From positions 702,501 through 766,500 of the forward strand of contig NZ_CP146608.1 of the NCBI RefSeq assembly GCF_037113415.1: a stretch of 64,000 nucleotides of DNA. The letters run 5' to 3'. The notes beneath the pieces are model-generated. The model made no database searches. It was not told where the DNA came from and was given only the letters and a program-made list of their open reading frames with translations. Positions 9,030 through 17,719 of the stretch are shown here, piece by piece. A program made the translations under genes and the position numbers. Source of the DNA: Devosia sp. XK-2 (GTDB lineage Bacteria; Pseudomonadota; Alphaproteobacteria; Rhizobiales; Devosiaceae). The stretch's first letter is position 1. Each line of letters begins with the position of its first letter.

Positions 9030-10844
9030 TTAACGACTTCTGCCGAACAGGCGTTCGATATCGCCCTTCTTGAGTTCGACATAGGTGGGGCGGCCATGGA
9101 TGCACTGGCCGGAATGGGGTGTGGCTTCCATCTCGCGCAAGAGGGCATTCATCTCGTCCACTCGCAGGCGCCGCCCGGAGCGAACCGAGCCGTGACAGGC
9201 CATGCGGCCGATAATGGCCTCCATGCGTTCGGTGAGGGCCGCGGTACTATCCCATTCCGCAAGGCCGTCGGCCAGGTCACGGACGAGACCGGAAATATCG
9301 GTATTCCCGAGCAGAGCAGGGGTCTCGCGCACAGCGATGGCGCGCGGACCGAAACGGTCAAGATAAAGTCCAAAGCGTTCAAGTTCGGACGCAGCCTCTT
9401 CGAGGCGGGCACAATCCTCTTCGGGCAGTTCGATGATCACCGGAATGAGCTGCGCCTGGCTCGGCACCGGGCCGGAGGCGAGCTGCGCCTTGAACCGCTC
9501 ATAGACCAGCCGCTCATGGGCCGCATGCTGATCGACCAGTAATAGGCCGGTGCCGTTCTGGGCAATGATGTAATTGTCGAACATCTGCGCCCGCGCGGTG
9601 CCCAACGGGTAATCCGCCGGTTCGGCCGGGATCTCGATCGGTTCGACCCGGGCGCTGGGCTCGGTGAAGCCCACGAGCTGGCCGGGCCGGCGGTCGAGAT
9701 TGAGTGGCGCGCGGTCCATGGGGATGGCGTAACGCTGCGGCTGATAGGCCTGACCCGCTGGAGCCACGGGCGCAGGCGCATCCGGTTCGGCCATTTCGGG
9801 TGTCGAAAAGGCCCCCAGAATATCCTCGGCGACACTGGTCGACGCCTTGAAACCGGCGCTGGCAAGGGCAGTACCAATGGCCTTAATCACGGCGCCGCGC
9901 ACCGCGCCCTGATCGCGAAAGCGCAATTCGGCCTTGGCCGGATGTACATTGACGTCTACCTCCGCCGGGTCGATGGCGAGATAGAGCGCGACAACCGGGA
10001 AACGGTCGCGGAACACATAATCGGCAAAGGCGGCGCGCACGGCGCCGACCAGCACCTTGTCGCGCACCGAGCGGCCATTGACGAAATAGAACTGCGAAAG
10101 GGAATTGGCGCGCGTATAGGTGGGCAGGCCCGCCATGCCAGCCACCACAATGCCGTGCCGGGCTGTGGCCAGGGTCACCGCGTTTTCAACGAAATCAGCG
10201 CCCATGACCTGGCCGAGCCGGGCCCCAAGCGCGCCTTCGCCGGTTACCGCCGGCCAGTTCGAGGCGGTGCGGTCCGAGCCTTCGAGCACGAAATGCACCT
10301 GCGGATTGGCCATGGCGAGACGCTTGACCACATCGGTGATGGCGCCGGTTTCCGCCCGCGCGCTTTTGAGAAATTTACGCCGTGCCGGGACCTGGGCGAA
10401 GAGGTCCTTGACCTCGATGACCGTCCCCCGATTCATGGCTTGCGGCATGGGGCCGGACCGGCGGCCATTGTCCACCATGAGCACCAGACCGGTTTCGGCG
10501 TCGGTTGTTCGCGAGGCGACGGAGAGCCGCGCCACCGAACCGATGGAGGCCAGCGCCTCGCCACGGAAGCCCAGCGTGCGGATATCGTCGAGATCGTCGG
10601 CGCCGAGCTTGGAGGTGGCATGCCGCTCAACCGACAGCAAGAGATCGTCGCGATCCATGCCCTGCCCGTCATCGGCAATGCGGATCAGGTCCATGCCGCC
10701 ATTGGCCGTGGTCACGGTAATGCGGCGCGCGCGCGCATCAATGGAATTTTCTATGAGTTCCTTGACCACGCTGGCCGGGCGCTCGACCACCTCGCCGGCG
10801 GCAATGCGGTTGATCAGGTCTTCGGGTAGCTGGCGGATGGGCAA
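9030..10844 (-). CDS. mutL: DNA mismatch repair protein MutL
   Basis: GHKL ATPase that links MutS mismatch recognition to strand incision. The N-terminal ATPase motifs are intact: NRIAAGEVVERPASV with the catalytic Glu, DDGQGMD, and TLGFRGEALASI. The C-terminal dimerisation domain begins near AQMFDNYIIAQN and includes DQHAAHERL. The first codon is taken to be the TTG at 10842-10844, giving MPIRQLPED: it has AGGAG 8 bp upstream and matches where MutL proteins usually begin. An ATG 19 codons upstream would add residues with no family counterpart. Length is 604 residues. Confidence 0.95.
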   Translation of the reverse strand: MPIRQLPEDLINRIAAGEVVERPASVVKELIENSIDARARRITVTTANGGMDLIRIADDGQGMDRDDLLLSVERHATSKLGADDLDDIRTLGFRGEALASIGSVARLSVASRTTDAETGLVLMVDNGRRSGPMPQAMNRGTVIEVKDLFAQVPARRKFLKSARAETGAITDVVKRLAMANPQVHFVLEGSDRTASNWPAVTGEGALGARLGQVMGADFVENAVTLATARHGIVVAGMAGLPTYTRANSLSQFYFVNGRSVRDKVLVGAVRAAFADYVFRDRFPVVALYLAIDPAEVDVNVHPAKAELRFRDQGAVRGAVIKAIGTALASAGFKASTSVAEDILGAFSTPEMAEPDAPAPVAPAGQAYQPQRYAIPMDRAPLNLDRRPGQLVGFTEPSARVEPIEIPAEPADYPLGTARAQMFDNYIIAQNGTGLLLVDQHAAHERLVYERFKAQLASGPVPSQAQLIPVIIELPEEDCARLEEAASELERFGLYLDRFGPRAIAVRETPALLGNTDISGLVRDLADGLAEWDSTAALTERMEAIIGRMACHGSVRSGRRLRVDEMNALLREMEATPHSGQCIHGRPTYVELKKGDIERLFGRSR

Positions 10845-10970
10845 GGGCGATTCTCCTGAAGATGCAATATAAGGCAGGGTGTCCGCCATTCCGACCCGCA
10901 TCGGTGTTTGTACCCAAGCCAGATTACCGCCCAGCCATGTGGCCTCGCGGTTGTGAGGAAAAGCGCGGAG

Positions 10971-11027
10971 TCCCGAGACGGCTGCCGTCCCTGAAACTAA
11001 AAAACTGAGACGAAAGCCGTCTTGGGA
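10971..11027. repeat. Imperfect inverted repeat in the mutL upstream spacer
   Basis: Arms TCCCGAGACGGCT (10971-10983) and AGCCGTCTTGGGA (11015-11027) are complementary at 12 of 13 positions around a 31-base A-rich loop. The 460-bp spacer between mutL and the next gene (10845-11305) holds this element, the G/C-rich repeat at 11113-11196, and nothing else I recognise. It could be a hairpin at the end of a lost gene or a transcript feature; no function is assigned. Confidence 0.45.
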
Positions 11028-11112
11028 ACGCTTGCCATTCGCGCATAGCGCTCAAGGCCTTCTTGCCTGGCCCGGCTCCACCGGAGCGAAATTGCCTCCG
11101 GCCGGTTTGAAG

Positions 11113-11196
11113 CCCACAAGGGGAGGGAAGCGCAGGGCCGCAGCGCTTGTGCTCATCTTCTCCCTCCCCCTTGTGGGGAGGGACCAAGGGTGGGGG
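11113..11196. repeat. G/C-rich compound palindromic repeat (REP-like)
   Basis: Inverted arms CCCACAAGGGGAGGGA (11113-11128) and its near complement at 11161-11177 enclose about 32 bases and are followed by GGAGGGACCAAGGGTGGGGG. The vocabulary of CCCTCCCC, GGGGAGGG and GGTGGGG with a short AAG/CTT hinge recurs at 22904-22946, 23972-24093, 51881-51999 and 60432-60565, always between genes. Such elements are common in alphaproteobacterial genomes; some act as transcription terminators or RNA processing sites. Confidence 0.6.
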
Positions 11197-11305
11197 TGCT
11201 GTCCGTGACCCAGATGGCAGCTATCGCCCCCATTGCGGTCGTTTAAGGCCACCTTGCGGGCGCCGGTCACCAGACATACATCTGCGGTGATCGGCTTCGT
11301 GCTCT

Positions 11306-11572
11306 TCAAGAGGGTACCTTGTCCAACCAGTTCTCAAGACGAACTATTACCTCTTGGGTCAGAGGAAGTGTGAACTGCCTGTCTTCTTCCCAATCGGATT
11401 GTACTAGTTCGTACGTGAGAGATCGGAGCTCACGCCGCAGATCCTCTGGCATGCCCTCCAATGCCGACGCGTGGCTCTCAAGCGAGCCTTCTGCTTCCAC
11501 ATTGCTGATCATTCGGTTTCTTAGCGCGTCAACTACATCGCGCATCCGGCCGACTATCGATGTGTTTGACAT
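11306..11572 (-). CDS. Hypothetical protein in a low-GC patch
   Basis: An 88-residue, acidic, largely helical protein (RMRDVVDALRNRMISNVEAEG; ELRSLTYELVQSDWEED near the middle) ending in LENWLDKVPS. The ATG chosen has GGAG 6 bp upstream; that GGAG overlaps another in-frame ATG four codons earlier, which is therefore unlikely to be used. The gene and its surroundings have visibly lower GC (about 50 percent by eye) and different codon use than its neighbours, consistent with recent acquisition. No family is recognised; its size and charge are compatible with an orphan immunity or antitoxin-like protein, but nothing demonstrates this. Confidence 0.6.
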   Translation of the reverse strand: MSNTSIVGRMRDVVDALRNRMISNVEAEGSLESHASALEGMPEDLRRELRSLTYELVQSDWEEDRQFTLPLTQEVIVRLENWLDKVPS

Positions 11573-11801
11573 ACCAGTCTCCATCCCGAAGCTTGACCAA
11601 TTGACGCTTCGCCGCTAGCGGTGAAACGTGCCGGTAATCGCTCCCGTACGGCTCTCAGATGCGACGATAGAGGCCGAGCCGTCCCGGTGTCCGATTGGAT
11701 ATACGTCCGCTAACTAATCTTGAAAGTCCAGAATCGGACAGTCCCCTTCCCACCCCAACCCCGCCATTGACCCGGCGCCCCATCCGGGTTCACCTAAGGT
11801 C

Positions 11802-13511
11802 ATGACGACCACCCATCCCCGCGTGCCGAAGGATTGGGCCCAGCGGGCGGATGCTCTATGGGATGCGGTGGCCTATCATCTCTCGCCGCCCGGATTGCTG
11901 GTGGGGTCTATTTTCTTTGCGCTGTCGTTGACGCCGTCGCTTCTGCCGCGCACCGAAGCGGTGCAGGGTATTCTCTCCGGATGCTGCTTTGCGGTGGGCT
12001 ATGGCTTTGGCAATCTGGCCCATTGGCTCTGGGGTTTTCTGGGGCTCAAGGTTCCGCCCGGACGGGTCACGCGCCTGCTTGGCGTGCTGGTCGGCCTGGT
12101 TTGCCTGGGGCTGGTGCTGACGGCGCTACTTTATTCCAATAGCTGGCAGAATTCGGTGCGCTCGGTCATGGGCATGGCGCCGGTCGATGAGAACCAGCCA
12201 TTGATCATTGCCTCGGCGGCGCTGCCCATTGCTGCGGTCATCCTGATTGCCGGCAAGGTAATGGTGACCATCATCCGGCTGGTCTGGCGCTGGCTGACGC
12301 CGCATATGCCACCCCGGGCCGCCTTCGTTCTGGCCACCGCGCTGGTGCTGATGCTGACCAGCATTCTGGTCAATACCCTGTTCCTGCGCGCCGCATTGCG
12401 CGCCGCCGACAATTTCTACGAACGGCTCGATGCGTTGGTATCGACCGATAGTGAGCCGCCCGCCCATTGGTACCAGACCGGCAGCGCCGCCTCACTGGTC
12501 GATTGGGATACGATCGGGCGGGATTCGCGCGTCTATATTCAGTCCGGACCCGATGCGGCCGCCATCGAGGCCATGACTGGCAAACCGGCCATGGAGCCGC
12601 TGCGCACCTATATCGGCCTGCGATCTGCGCCGACCATTCAGGACCGGGCCGACCTGGCCCTGGCCGAACTGGTGCGGATCGGCGCCTTCGAGCGTTCGGC
12701 CCTGGTGCTGGTCATGCCGGTGGGAACCGGCTGGGTGGACCGCGCGGCCATCGACACGCTCGAATATCTGCACCATGGCGATGTGGCGAGCGTTGCAGTG
12801 CAATATTCCTATCTCACCAGCGTGCTCTCGCTTTGGATCGAGCCCGAACTGGGGACGGAAACGGCCCAGGTCCTGTTCAACACCGTCTATGCCTATTGGA
12901 CGCAATTGCCCAGGGACAAGCGGCCCCGGCTCTATTTGCACGGCCTGAGCCTGGGCGCGCAGGCCTCGCAGAATTCCACCACGGTCTACGATGTGCTGGC
13001 CGATCCTTTCGACGGCGCGCTTTGGGCCGGGCCGCCCTTTTCCAGCCCCATCTGGAGCCGCATGACCGAGAACCGCCAACCCGGCAGCCCCGCCTGGCTG
13101 CCACGCTTCGGCAATTCCTCGGCCGTGCGCTTCATGAACCAGTCCGGCGCCAAAGGCTGGGAGGGCCTGTCCTGGGGGCCTATGCGCATCGTTTTTTTGC
13201 AATATGCCTCCGACCCCATCGTCTTTTTCTCCTTCAATAGCGACTGGCGCAGCCCCGACTGGTTGCGCCCACCGCGCGGACCCGATGTGTCTCCGGCGCT
13301 CAACTGGTATCCGGTGGTGACCTTCCTGCAATTGGCGCTGGATGCGGCATTGGCGCAGACCGCGCCGGTGGGCTATGGGCATGTCTATGCGCCGGCCGAC
13401 TATATTGATGCCTGGGTGCAGGTGACCCAGCCGCCGGGCTGGACAACCGCCGGCCTGGAAGCCCTGAAACAGGCAATCGACCCGCAGGACTACGCCCCAT
13501 TTACGCCGTGA
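11802..13511 (+). CDS. Membrane alpha/beta-hydrolase family protein (Abhydrolase_9 type)
   Basis: The N-terminal third has four to five hydrophobic helices (for example LLVGSIFFALSL, LLGVLVGLVCLGLVL, AALPIAAVILIAG and ATALVLMLTSILV). The C-terminal two thirds is an alpha/beta-hydrolase domain with the nucleophile elbow HGLSLGAQ at about residue 384. This two-part layout matches the Abhydrolase_9_N plus Abhydrolase_9 families; esterase or lipase activity at the inner membrane is expected but substrates are unknown. The initiation region has only a weak AAGG site. The next gene follows 33 bp downstream on the same strand. Confidence 0.8.
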   Translation: MTTTHPRVPKDWAQRADALWDAVAYHLSPPGLLVGSIFFALSLTPSLLPRTEAVQGILSGCCFAVGYGFGNLAHWLWGFLGLKVPPGRVTRLLGVLVGLVCLGLVLTALLYSNSWQNSVRSVMGMAPVDENQPLIIASAALPIAAVILIAGKVMVTIIRLVWRWLTPHMPPRAAFVLATALVLMLTSILVNTLFLRAALRAADNFYERLDALVSTDSEPPAHWYQTGSAASLVDWDTIGRDSRVYIQSGPDAAAIEAMTGKPAMEPLRTYIGLRSAPTIQDRADLALAELVRIGAFERSALVLVMPVGTGWVDRAAIDTLEYLHHGDVASVAVQYSYLTSVLSLWIEPELGTETAQVLFNTVYAYWTQLPRDKRPRLYLHGLSLGAQASQNSTTVYDVLADPFDGALWAGPPFSSPIWSRMTENRQPGSPAWLPRFGNSSAVRFMNQSGAKGWEGLSWGPMRIVFLQYASDPIVFFSFNSDWRSPDWLRPPRGPDVSPALNWYPVVTFLQLALDAALAQTAPVGYGHVYAPADYIDAWVQVTQPPGWTTAGLEALKQAIDPQDYAPFTP

Positions 13512-13544
13512 CACAGGCTGGGGCCTGGTGCATGAAGAGGGCTT

Positions 13545-14408
13545 ATGCGCGTCTTTTTGCTGTCCAGCCTGGCTATGATCGCCTTTGCCGCCAATTCGCT
13601 CCTGGCGCGGCTGGCGCTGGTCGGCAATGGCACCGATCCCTTGACCTATACCGGGCTGCGATTGCTGTCCGGCGCGCTCATTCTGGCGTTGCTAGTCCGA
13701 CTGCGTCGGAGTGACCATGCCGGTCCCCTCTATCGGTCCGGTACTTGGAAACAGGCGCTCGCCCTGTTCGGCTATGCCCTGGCCTTTTCGCTGGCCTATG
13801 TCCGGCTGGGCGCGGCCATGGGCGCGCTGGTGCTGTTTGCCAGCGTCCAGATCGGCATGGTGACCCGCGCCATCGTCGCGGGCGACCGGCCCGGTCCATT
13901 CGAATGGCTCGGTCTGGCCCTGGCGGGCGGTGCCTTTGTCTATCTCGTATCCCCCGGCCTCAGTGCACCGGACGCATTGGGCAGCGCCTTGATGATCCTG
14001 GCGGGCCTGTGCTGGGCCGCCTATTCGCTGCTCGGACGCGGCTCCGCCCATCCGCTCGAGGACACGGCCGGCAATTTCCTGCGCTGTCTGCCGCCGGCGT
14101 TGGCAATCCTGGGCATGGGGCTGGTGGGACAGCTGCCGCAGGCGGATGGCGTGACCTATGCCATTATGTCGGGCGCCATCGCTTCGGGCCTGGGCTATGC
14201 GGTCTGGTATGGCGCGCTCCCGGCATTGTCCCGGACGCGCGCTGCCGTTATTCAACTCTCCGTGCCCGTTATCGCCGCCGTCGCGGCCATTCCCCTTCTG
14301 GGGGAGGCATCGAGCCTGAGGCTGGTCATCGCTGCCGTCCTGATTCTGGGTGGCATTGCGCTGGCGACGCTGCTTTCAGGGCGCAGGCGGGCCCAACGAA
14401 CCGGATGA
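13545..14408 (+). CDS. EamA/DMT-family transporter
   Basis: Integral membrane protein of 287 residues with about ten hydrophobic helices arranged as two EamA repeats (residues roughly 5-130 and 145-280). This is the drug/metabolite transporter layout, commonly exporting amino acids or other small metabolites. The second repeat contains SGLGYAVWYGALPALSRTRAAVIQLSVPVIAAV, of which the GYAVWYGAL portion is typical of this family. It is followed by tadA 14 bp downstream on the same strand, so the two may share a transcript. The transported compound cannot be predicted. Confidence 0.88.
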   Translation: MRVFLLSSLAMIAFAANSLLARLALVGNGTDPLTYTGLRLLSGALILALLVRLRRSDHAGPLYRSGTWKQALALFGYALAFSLAYVRLGAAMGALVLFASVQIGMVTRAIVAGDRPGPFEWLGLALAGGAFVYLVSPGLSAPDALGSALMILAGLCWAAYSLLGRGSAHPLEDTAGNFLRCLPPALAILGMGLVGQLPQADGVTYAIMSGAIASGLGYAVWYGALPALSRTRAAVIQLSVPVIAAVAAIPLLGEASSLRLVIAAVLILGGIALATLLSGRRRAQRTG

Positions 14409-14422
14409 GGCAGGAGAAGCCT

Positions 14423-14881
14423 GTGACAAACCAGACAGGCCTTAGCCGCATGGAACTGGCCCTGGCCCTGGCCGAAGACGCCGCCGCCCATGGTGAGGCC
14501 CCGGTTGGCGCGGTGGTCATGGAGGGCGATCACGTGCTGGCGGCCGAGCGCAACCGCATGCAGGCGCTCAAGGACCCCACTGCCCATGCCGAATTCCTCG
14601 CGATCCGCAAGGCGCTTGAAATCCGCGGCAGCGGCCGTCTGGACGGTTGCGATCTCTATGTGACGCTGGAGCCCTGCGCCATGTGTGCCGGCGCCATCGC
14701 CCATGCCCGGTTGCGCCGCGTCTATTTTGCCGCCGAGGATATCAAGGCCGGGGCGGTGGAAAACGGCATTCGGCTGTTCGACCAGCCCACCTGTCACCAC
14801 CGACCAGAGGTGGTCGGCGGGCTCTCGGCCGGCCGGGCCGAGGCGATGCTGACCCAATTTTTCCGCAAGCTCCGGGACTGA
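14423..14881 (+). CDS. tadA: tRNA-specific adenosine deaminase TadA
   Basis: Zinc enzyme that converts adenosine 34 to inosine in tRNA-Arg(ACG). The deaminase signature is complete: the zinc-binding and proton-shuttle HAE (in TAHAEFLAI) and the zinc pair PCAMCAGAI. Start chosen is the GTG at 14423, which has AGGAG 6 bp upstream and yields a normal 152-residue protein; it lies just after the EamA stop. The C-terminus has the usual FFRKLR helix. Confidence 0.94.
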   Translation: MTNQTGLSRMELALALAEDAAAHGEAPVGAVVMEGDHVLAAERNRMQALKDPTAHAEFLAIRKALEIRGSGRLDGCDLYVTLEPCAMCAGAIAHARLRRVYFAAEDIKAGAVENGIRLFDQPTCHHRPEVVGGLSAGRAEAMLTQFFRKLRD

Positions 14882-14996
14882 CAAACGCCGCAGCCCTCCG
14901 GGCACCGCTGTGGGTGGGAAGGAATTGGAAGACAATTCCTTGGTGCCGCCCCAGGGTGGCAAATGGCTGAAATTTCGAACGCTATGTTAAAAATTA

Positions 14997-15025
14997 TTGA
15001 CATTATGTTCGGGATGATCGATATC
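14997..15025 (+). promoter_or_regulatory. Candidate sigma-70 promoter for the membrane protein/XRE pair
   Basis: A consensus TTGACA is followed after exactly 17 bp by GATATC, inside an AT-rich patch that stands out from the surroundings. The start codon of the downstream membrane protein lies 34 bp after the -10. No other open frame uses this region. Confidence 0.55.
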
Positions 15026-15059
15026 AAGGCAATGAAATTTTCCATTTGGAGTGCTTCGC

Positions 15060-15524
15060 ATGACGATGCGGGAGAAAGTGGCCTGGATCTCGGTGTTGAC
15101 CACGCTGGTGGTCTTTGGCTGGTATTTCTGGAGCGTCTGGGTCGACTTCGCGGCGCGGACGCTGGATGGCGACGCGCTGTTCTGGCGGTTCCTTTGGTGC
15201 CTGGGCATCGCCTTCGTCATCATGCTGCCGGCGGCATTGATCGCGGCGCGCCTGGGCGGGCAGGAATTCGATCCGCCGGCTGACGAGATGGAAGTGCGGA
15301 TCCAGGCCATCTCCAACCGCTACGGGCTGGCGCTGCTGGAAGTCCTGCTGGTCGTCATCGTGCTGGCGAGCAAATGGATCACCGATATAGCGCGCGCCGA
15401 TTTCACCATCGATCCGGTGGGGGCGACGGCGGTCATGCTGATCAACCTCATCCTCTTGGTCAGCGCCTTCGCGGCCCTGATGCGCGAGATCATCGTCATC
15501 ATCCAATATCGGCAATACGCCTGA
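15060..15524 (+). CDS. Four-helix small membrane protein (DUF2178-like)
   Basis: A 154-residue membrane protein with four hydrophobic segments: residues about 8-27, 43-63, 90-110 and 122-143. Family assignment is tentative. Start is the ATG with GGAG 8 bp upstream; a GTG nine bases earlier overlaps the GGAG. Its TGA stop overlaps the ATG of the following XRE regulator (TGATG), so the two are translationally coupled. Pairs of a small multi-spanning membrane protein and a short YozG/YgzD-like HTH regulator are widespread in bacteria; their function is generally unknown. Confidence 0.75.
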   Translation: MTMREKVAWISVLTTLVVFGWYFWSVWVDFAARTLDGDALFWRFLWCLGIAFVIMLPAALIAARLGGQEFDPPADEMEVRIQAISNRYGLALLEVLLVVIVLASKWITDIARADFTIDPVGATAVMLINLILLVSAFAALMREIIVIIQYRQYA

Positions 15525-15757
15525 TGCCGGCCCCTCCACCCATTTCCAACACTATTCGCCGGCTGCGGTTCGATCATGGCGAAATGACCCAGCAGCAATT
15601 GGCTGACGCCATCGGCATGACCCGGCAGACGGTCGCGGCCATCGAGCAGAACAAATATTCGCCGTCCCTGGAGGCCGCCTTTCGGATTGCCGAAGTGTTT
15701 GGCGTCGACATCGGCGAGGTTTTTCAGTGGAAGGCCGGCCAGCAATCCGGTTCCTGA
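15524..15757 (+). CDS. Short XRE-family HTH transcriptional regulator
   Basis: A 77-residue single-domain regulator. The helix-turn-helix is MTQQQLADAIGMTRQTVAAIE (residues about 21-41), followed by KYSPSLEAAFRIAEVFGVDIGEVF, the diagnostic tail of the small XRE family. There is no effector domain. It overlaps the membrane protein gene by one base in a TGATG arrangement and the MDR oxidoreductase follows 18 bp downstream. Autoregulation of this operon is an inference from the family. Confidence 0.88.
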   Translation: MPAPPPISNTIRRLRFDHGEMTQQQLADAIGMTRQTVAAIEQNKYSPSLEAAFRIAEVFGVDIGEVFQWKAGQQSGS

Positions 15758-15775
15758 CCCGTAAGGAGTTCAACA

Positions 15776-16765
15776 ATGAATGCCTGGTTTGCCCGCCGCT
15801 ATGGCGGACCCGATGTGCTGCGCCTTGAAGAGCTGCCCAAGCCCGTTCCCGGACCGGGCGAGGTACTGGTTGCGGTTCATGTCACCACGGTCAGTTCCGC
15901 CGACCACCGCATCCGCGCCTGCGACCTGCCGTCGGGAATGACGCTGATGGGCCGGCTGGCTCTCGGCTGGAGCGGCCCGCGCCAGCCTATTCTGGGCACT
16001 GAGCTGGCCGGCATTGTCGAGGTCGTGGGGCAGGGGGTGATGCGGTTTGAACCCGGCAATGCGGTCTACGCCTTTACCGGTGCCAGACAGGGTGCCCATG
16101 CCGAATATGTTCTGCTCAAGGAAGACGGGCCCATCGCCCTTATTCCGGAGGGTGTGGACATGCAGACCGCCGCCGCGCTCTGCTTTGGCGGTACGACAGC
16201 GCTGCATTATCTGCGCAAGGCCAATGTGCATGCCGGGGAAACGGTGCTGGTGCTGGGCGGCGCCGGGGCTGTCGGCTCGGCGCTGGTCCAATTGGCCAAG
16301 ATGCGGGGTGCGCATGTGAACGCCACGGCTAGCGCCGCTAATCTGGACCTGCTGCGTGTCCTGGGGGCGGATGCGGTGATCGACTACAAGAGCACCGATG
16401 TGACAGGGCTCGAACAAGACTTCGACGTGATTGCCGACACTGTGGCGGCCCTCGATTTCGCGCGGGCACAAAAACTGCTCAAGCCGGGCGGTCGTTACCT
16501 CGCCATTGCCGGCGGCATGAAGGAATTATTGGGCAGCCTGCGCCGGGGTCCCCAGGGCAAGCGCATGATTGCCGGGCCTGCCGCCGAGCGCCGCGAGGAT
16601 ATCGAGGAACTGGGACGGCTGGCCGCTCTCGGGCAATTCCGGCCGCTTATAGGCAAGGTCTTTGCCTTTAAGGACATGCCCGCCGCCCATGCATTGGCCG
16701 ATACGGGGCACAAGCGCGGCAGCGTCGTGGTGGAGGTAGTAGCGCCGAGCGTGAAAGGGTGTTGA
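15776..16765 (+). CDS. Zinc-independent NAD(P)-dependent alcohol dehydrogenase / quinone oxidoreductase (MDR family)
   Basis: A 329-residue medium-chain dehydrogenase/reductase. It has the GroES-like N-terminal domain (EVLVAVHVTTVSSADHRIR) and the Rossmann domain (VLVLGGAGAVGSALVQLAK at about residues 158-176). The zinc ligand motif GHE is replaced by GTELAG and there is no four-cysteine structural loop, pointing to the quinone-oxidoreductase-like, zinc-free branch. The ATG has AAGGAG 7 bp upstream. It may be co-transcribed with the XRE pair. Substrate unknown. Confidence 0.85.
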   Translation: MNAWFARRYGGPDVLRLEELPKPVPGPGEVLVAVHVTTVSSADHRIRACDLPSGMTLMGRLALGWSGPRQPILGTELAGIVEVVGQGVMRFEPGNAVYAFTGARQGAHAEYVLLKEDGPIALIPEGVDMQTAAALCFGGTTALHYLRKANVHAGETVLVLGGAGAVGSALVQLAKMRGAHVNATASAANLDLLRVLGADAVIDYKSTDVTGLEQDFDVIADTVAALDFARAQKLLKPGGRYLAIAGGMKELLGSLRRGPQGKRMIAGPAAERREDIEELGRLAALGQFRPLIGKVFAFKDMPAAHALADTGHKRGSVVVEVVAPSVKGC

Positions 16766-16810
16766 CAACCATTCGGTTATGAAATAGCGATTAGCTATAT
16801 AACCAAATGG
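16762..16810 (+). promoter_or_regulatory. Promoter region with a large imperfect dyad, ArsR-like operator pair
   Basis: TTGACA at 16762-16767 is followed by CCATTCGGTTAT (16769-16780) and, mirrored, ATAACCAAATGG (16799-16810), with ATAGC and GCTAT also facing each other inside. AACC-N4-GGTT-like elements are typical of operators of some ArsR-family repressors that control SRPBCC or hydrolase genes. The right arm ends at the GGAG of the next gene, so a bound protein would block transcription. No ArsR gene lies in the window. Confidence 0.5.
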
Positions 16811-16820
16811 AGATATAAAG

Positions 16821-17699
16821 ATGTTGCGCAGAATCTTTGTCGCTCTCGCTGCTACGGCGGCGATCTTCTCGCTCCAGGTCACATCCTTTGCTGAGGAACA
16901 AACCGCCATGACCGACCAGCCCCAAACCGGCTTTGCCCTCGTTAACGGCCTTGAGCTCTATTACGAAATCCATGGCTCCGGCTCGCCCCTGCTGGTGCTG
17001 CATGGCGGTATCGGCGCCACCGAACAGTTCGGCCCCAATATCGCGCTATGGGCCCAGAATCGTCAGGTTATCGTCGCCCATATGCAGGGACACGGCTTTA
17101 CCAAGGATATCGATCGGCCCTATGACCTCGAGCAATTCGCCGATGACGCGGCAGGCCTGCTCGATCATTTGAACATGCCGCAGGCCGATGTGCTGGGATA
17201 TTCGATGGGTGCCAGCGTGGCGGCCCATCTGGCGGTCCAGCATCCCGACAAGGTTGGCAAGCTGATCCTGGTGAGCGGCACCATGGATAATGGCGGCCAA
17301 TATCCCGAGGTGCAGGCCGCTTTCCCGGCCATGGCCGACAATGCCGCCCAGATCGGGGCCGGCATGGCCGCCTCGCCATTGGCAAGCATGTATCCCGACA
17401 TCGATTGGGAAACCGCGTTTCGCAAAATGGGCGAGCTGCAGAGCCAGTCCCACGACTATGGCGACCAATTCGCCCGGATCACCGCGCCCACGCTTCTGGT
17501 CTTTGCCGATGCCGACAGCGTGACTGGCGATCATATATTGGCCATGTATCGCGCGCTTGGCGGCTTTCAACGCGATGGCGGGCTCGACGGGTCACAGCGG
17601 GCCCAGGCGCAACTGGCTATCGTGCCGGGACACACGCATTACAATATCCTCGAAACCACCCAGGTTGGCCAACTGAGCGAAACCTTCCTGGCGCAATAG
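16821..17699 (+). CDS. Exported alpha/beta hydrolase
   Basis: A 292-residue alpha/beta-fold hydrolase with an N-terminal signal peptide (RRIFVALAATAAIFSLQVTSFAEE, cleavage near residue 24). The oxyanion region is LVLHGGIGA, the nucleophile Ser128 sits in GYSMGAS, the acid is probably in FADADS, and the histidine is in GHTHYN. It resembles peroxidase- or esterase-like hydrolases secreted to the periplasm. GGAG lies 8 bp before the ATG, within the right arm of the upstream dyad, so repression by an ArsR-like protein is plausible. Convergent with the patatin gene. Confidence 0.83.
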   Translation: MLRRIFVALAATAAIFSLQVTSFAEEQTAMTDQPQTGFALVNGLELYYEIHGSGSPLLVLHGGIGATEQFGPNIALWAQNRQVIVAHMQGHGFTKDIDRPYDLEQFADDAAGLLDHLNMPQADVLGYSMGASVAAHLAVQHPDKVGKLILVSGTMDNGGQYPEVQAAFPAMADNAAQIGAGMAASPLASMYPDIDWETAFRKMGELQSQSHDYGDQFARITAPTLLVFADADSVTGDHILAMYRALGGFQRDGGLDGSQRAQAQLAIVPGHTHYNILETTQVGQLSETFLAQ

Positions 17700-17719
17700 C
17701 GCCGGGAAGTCCTGCCCCT

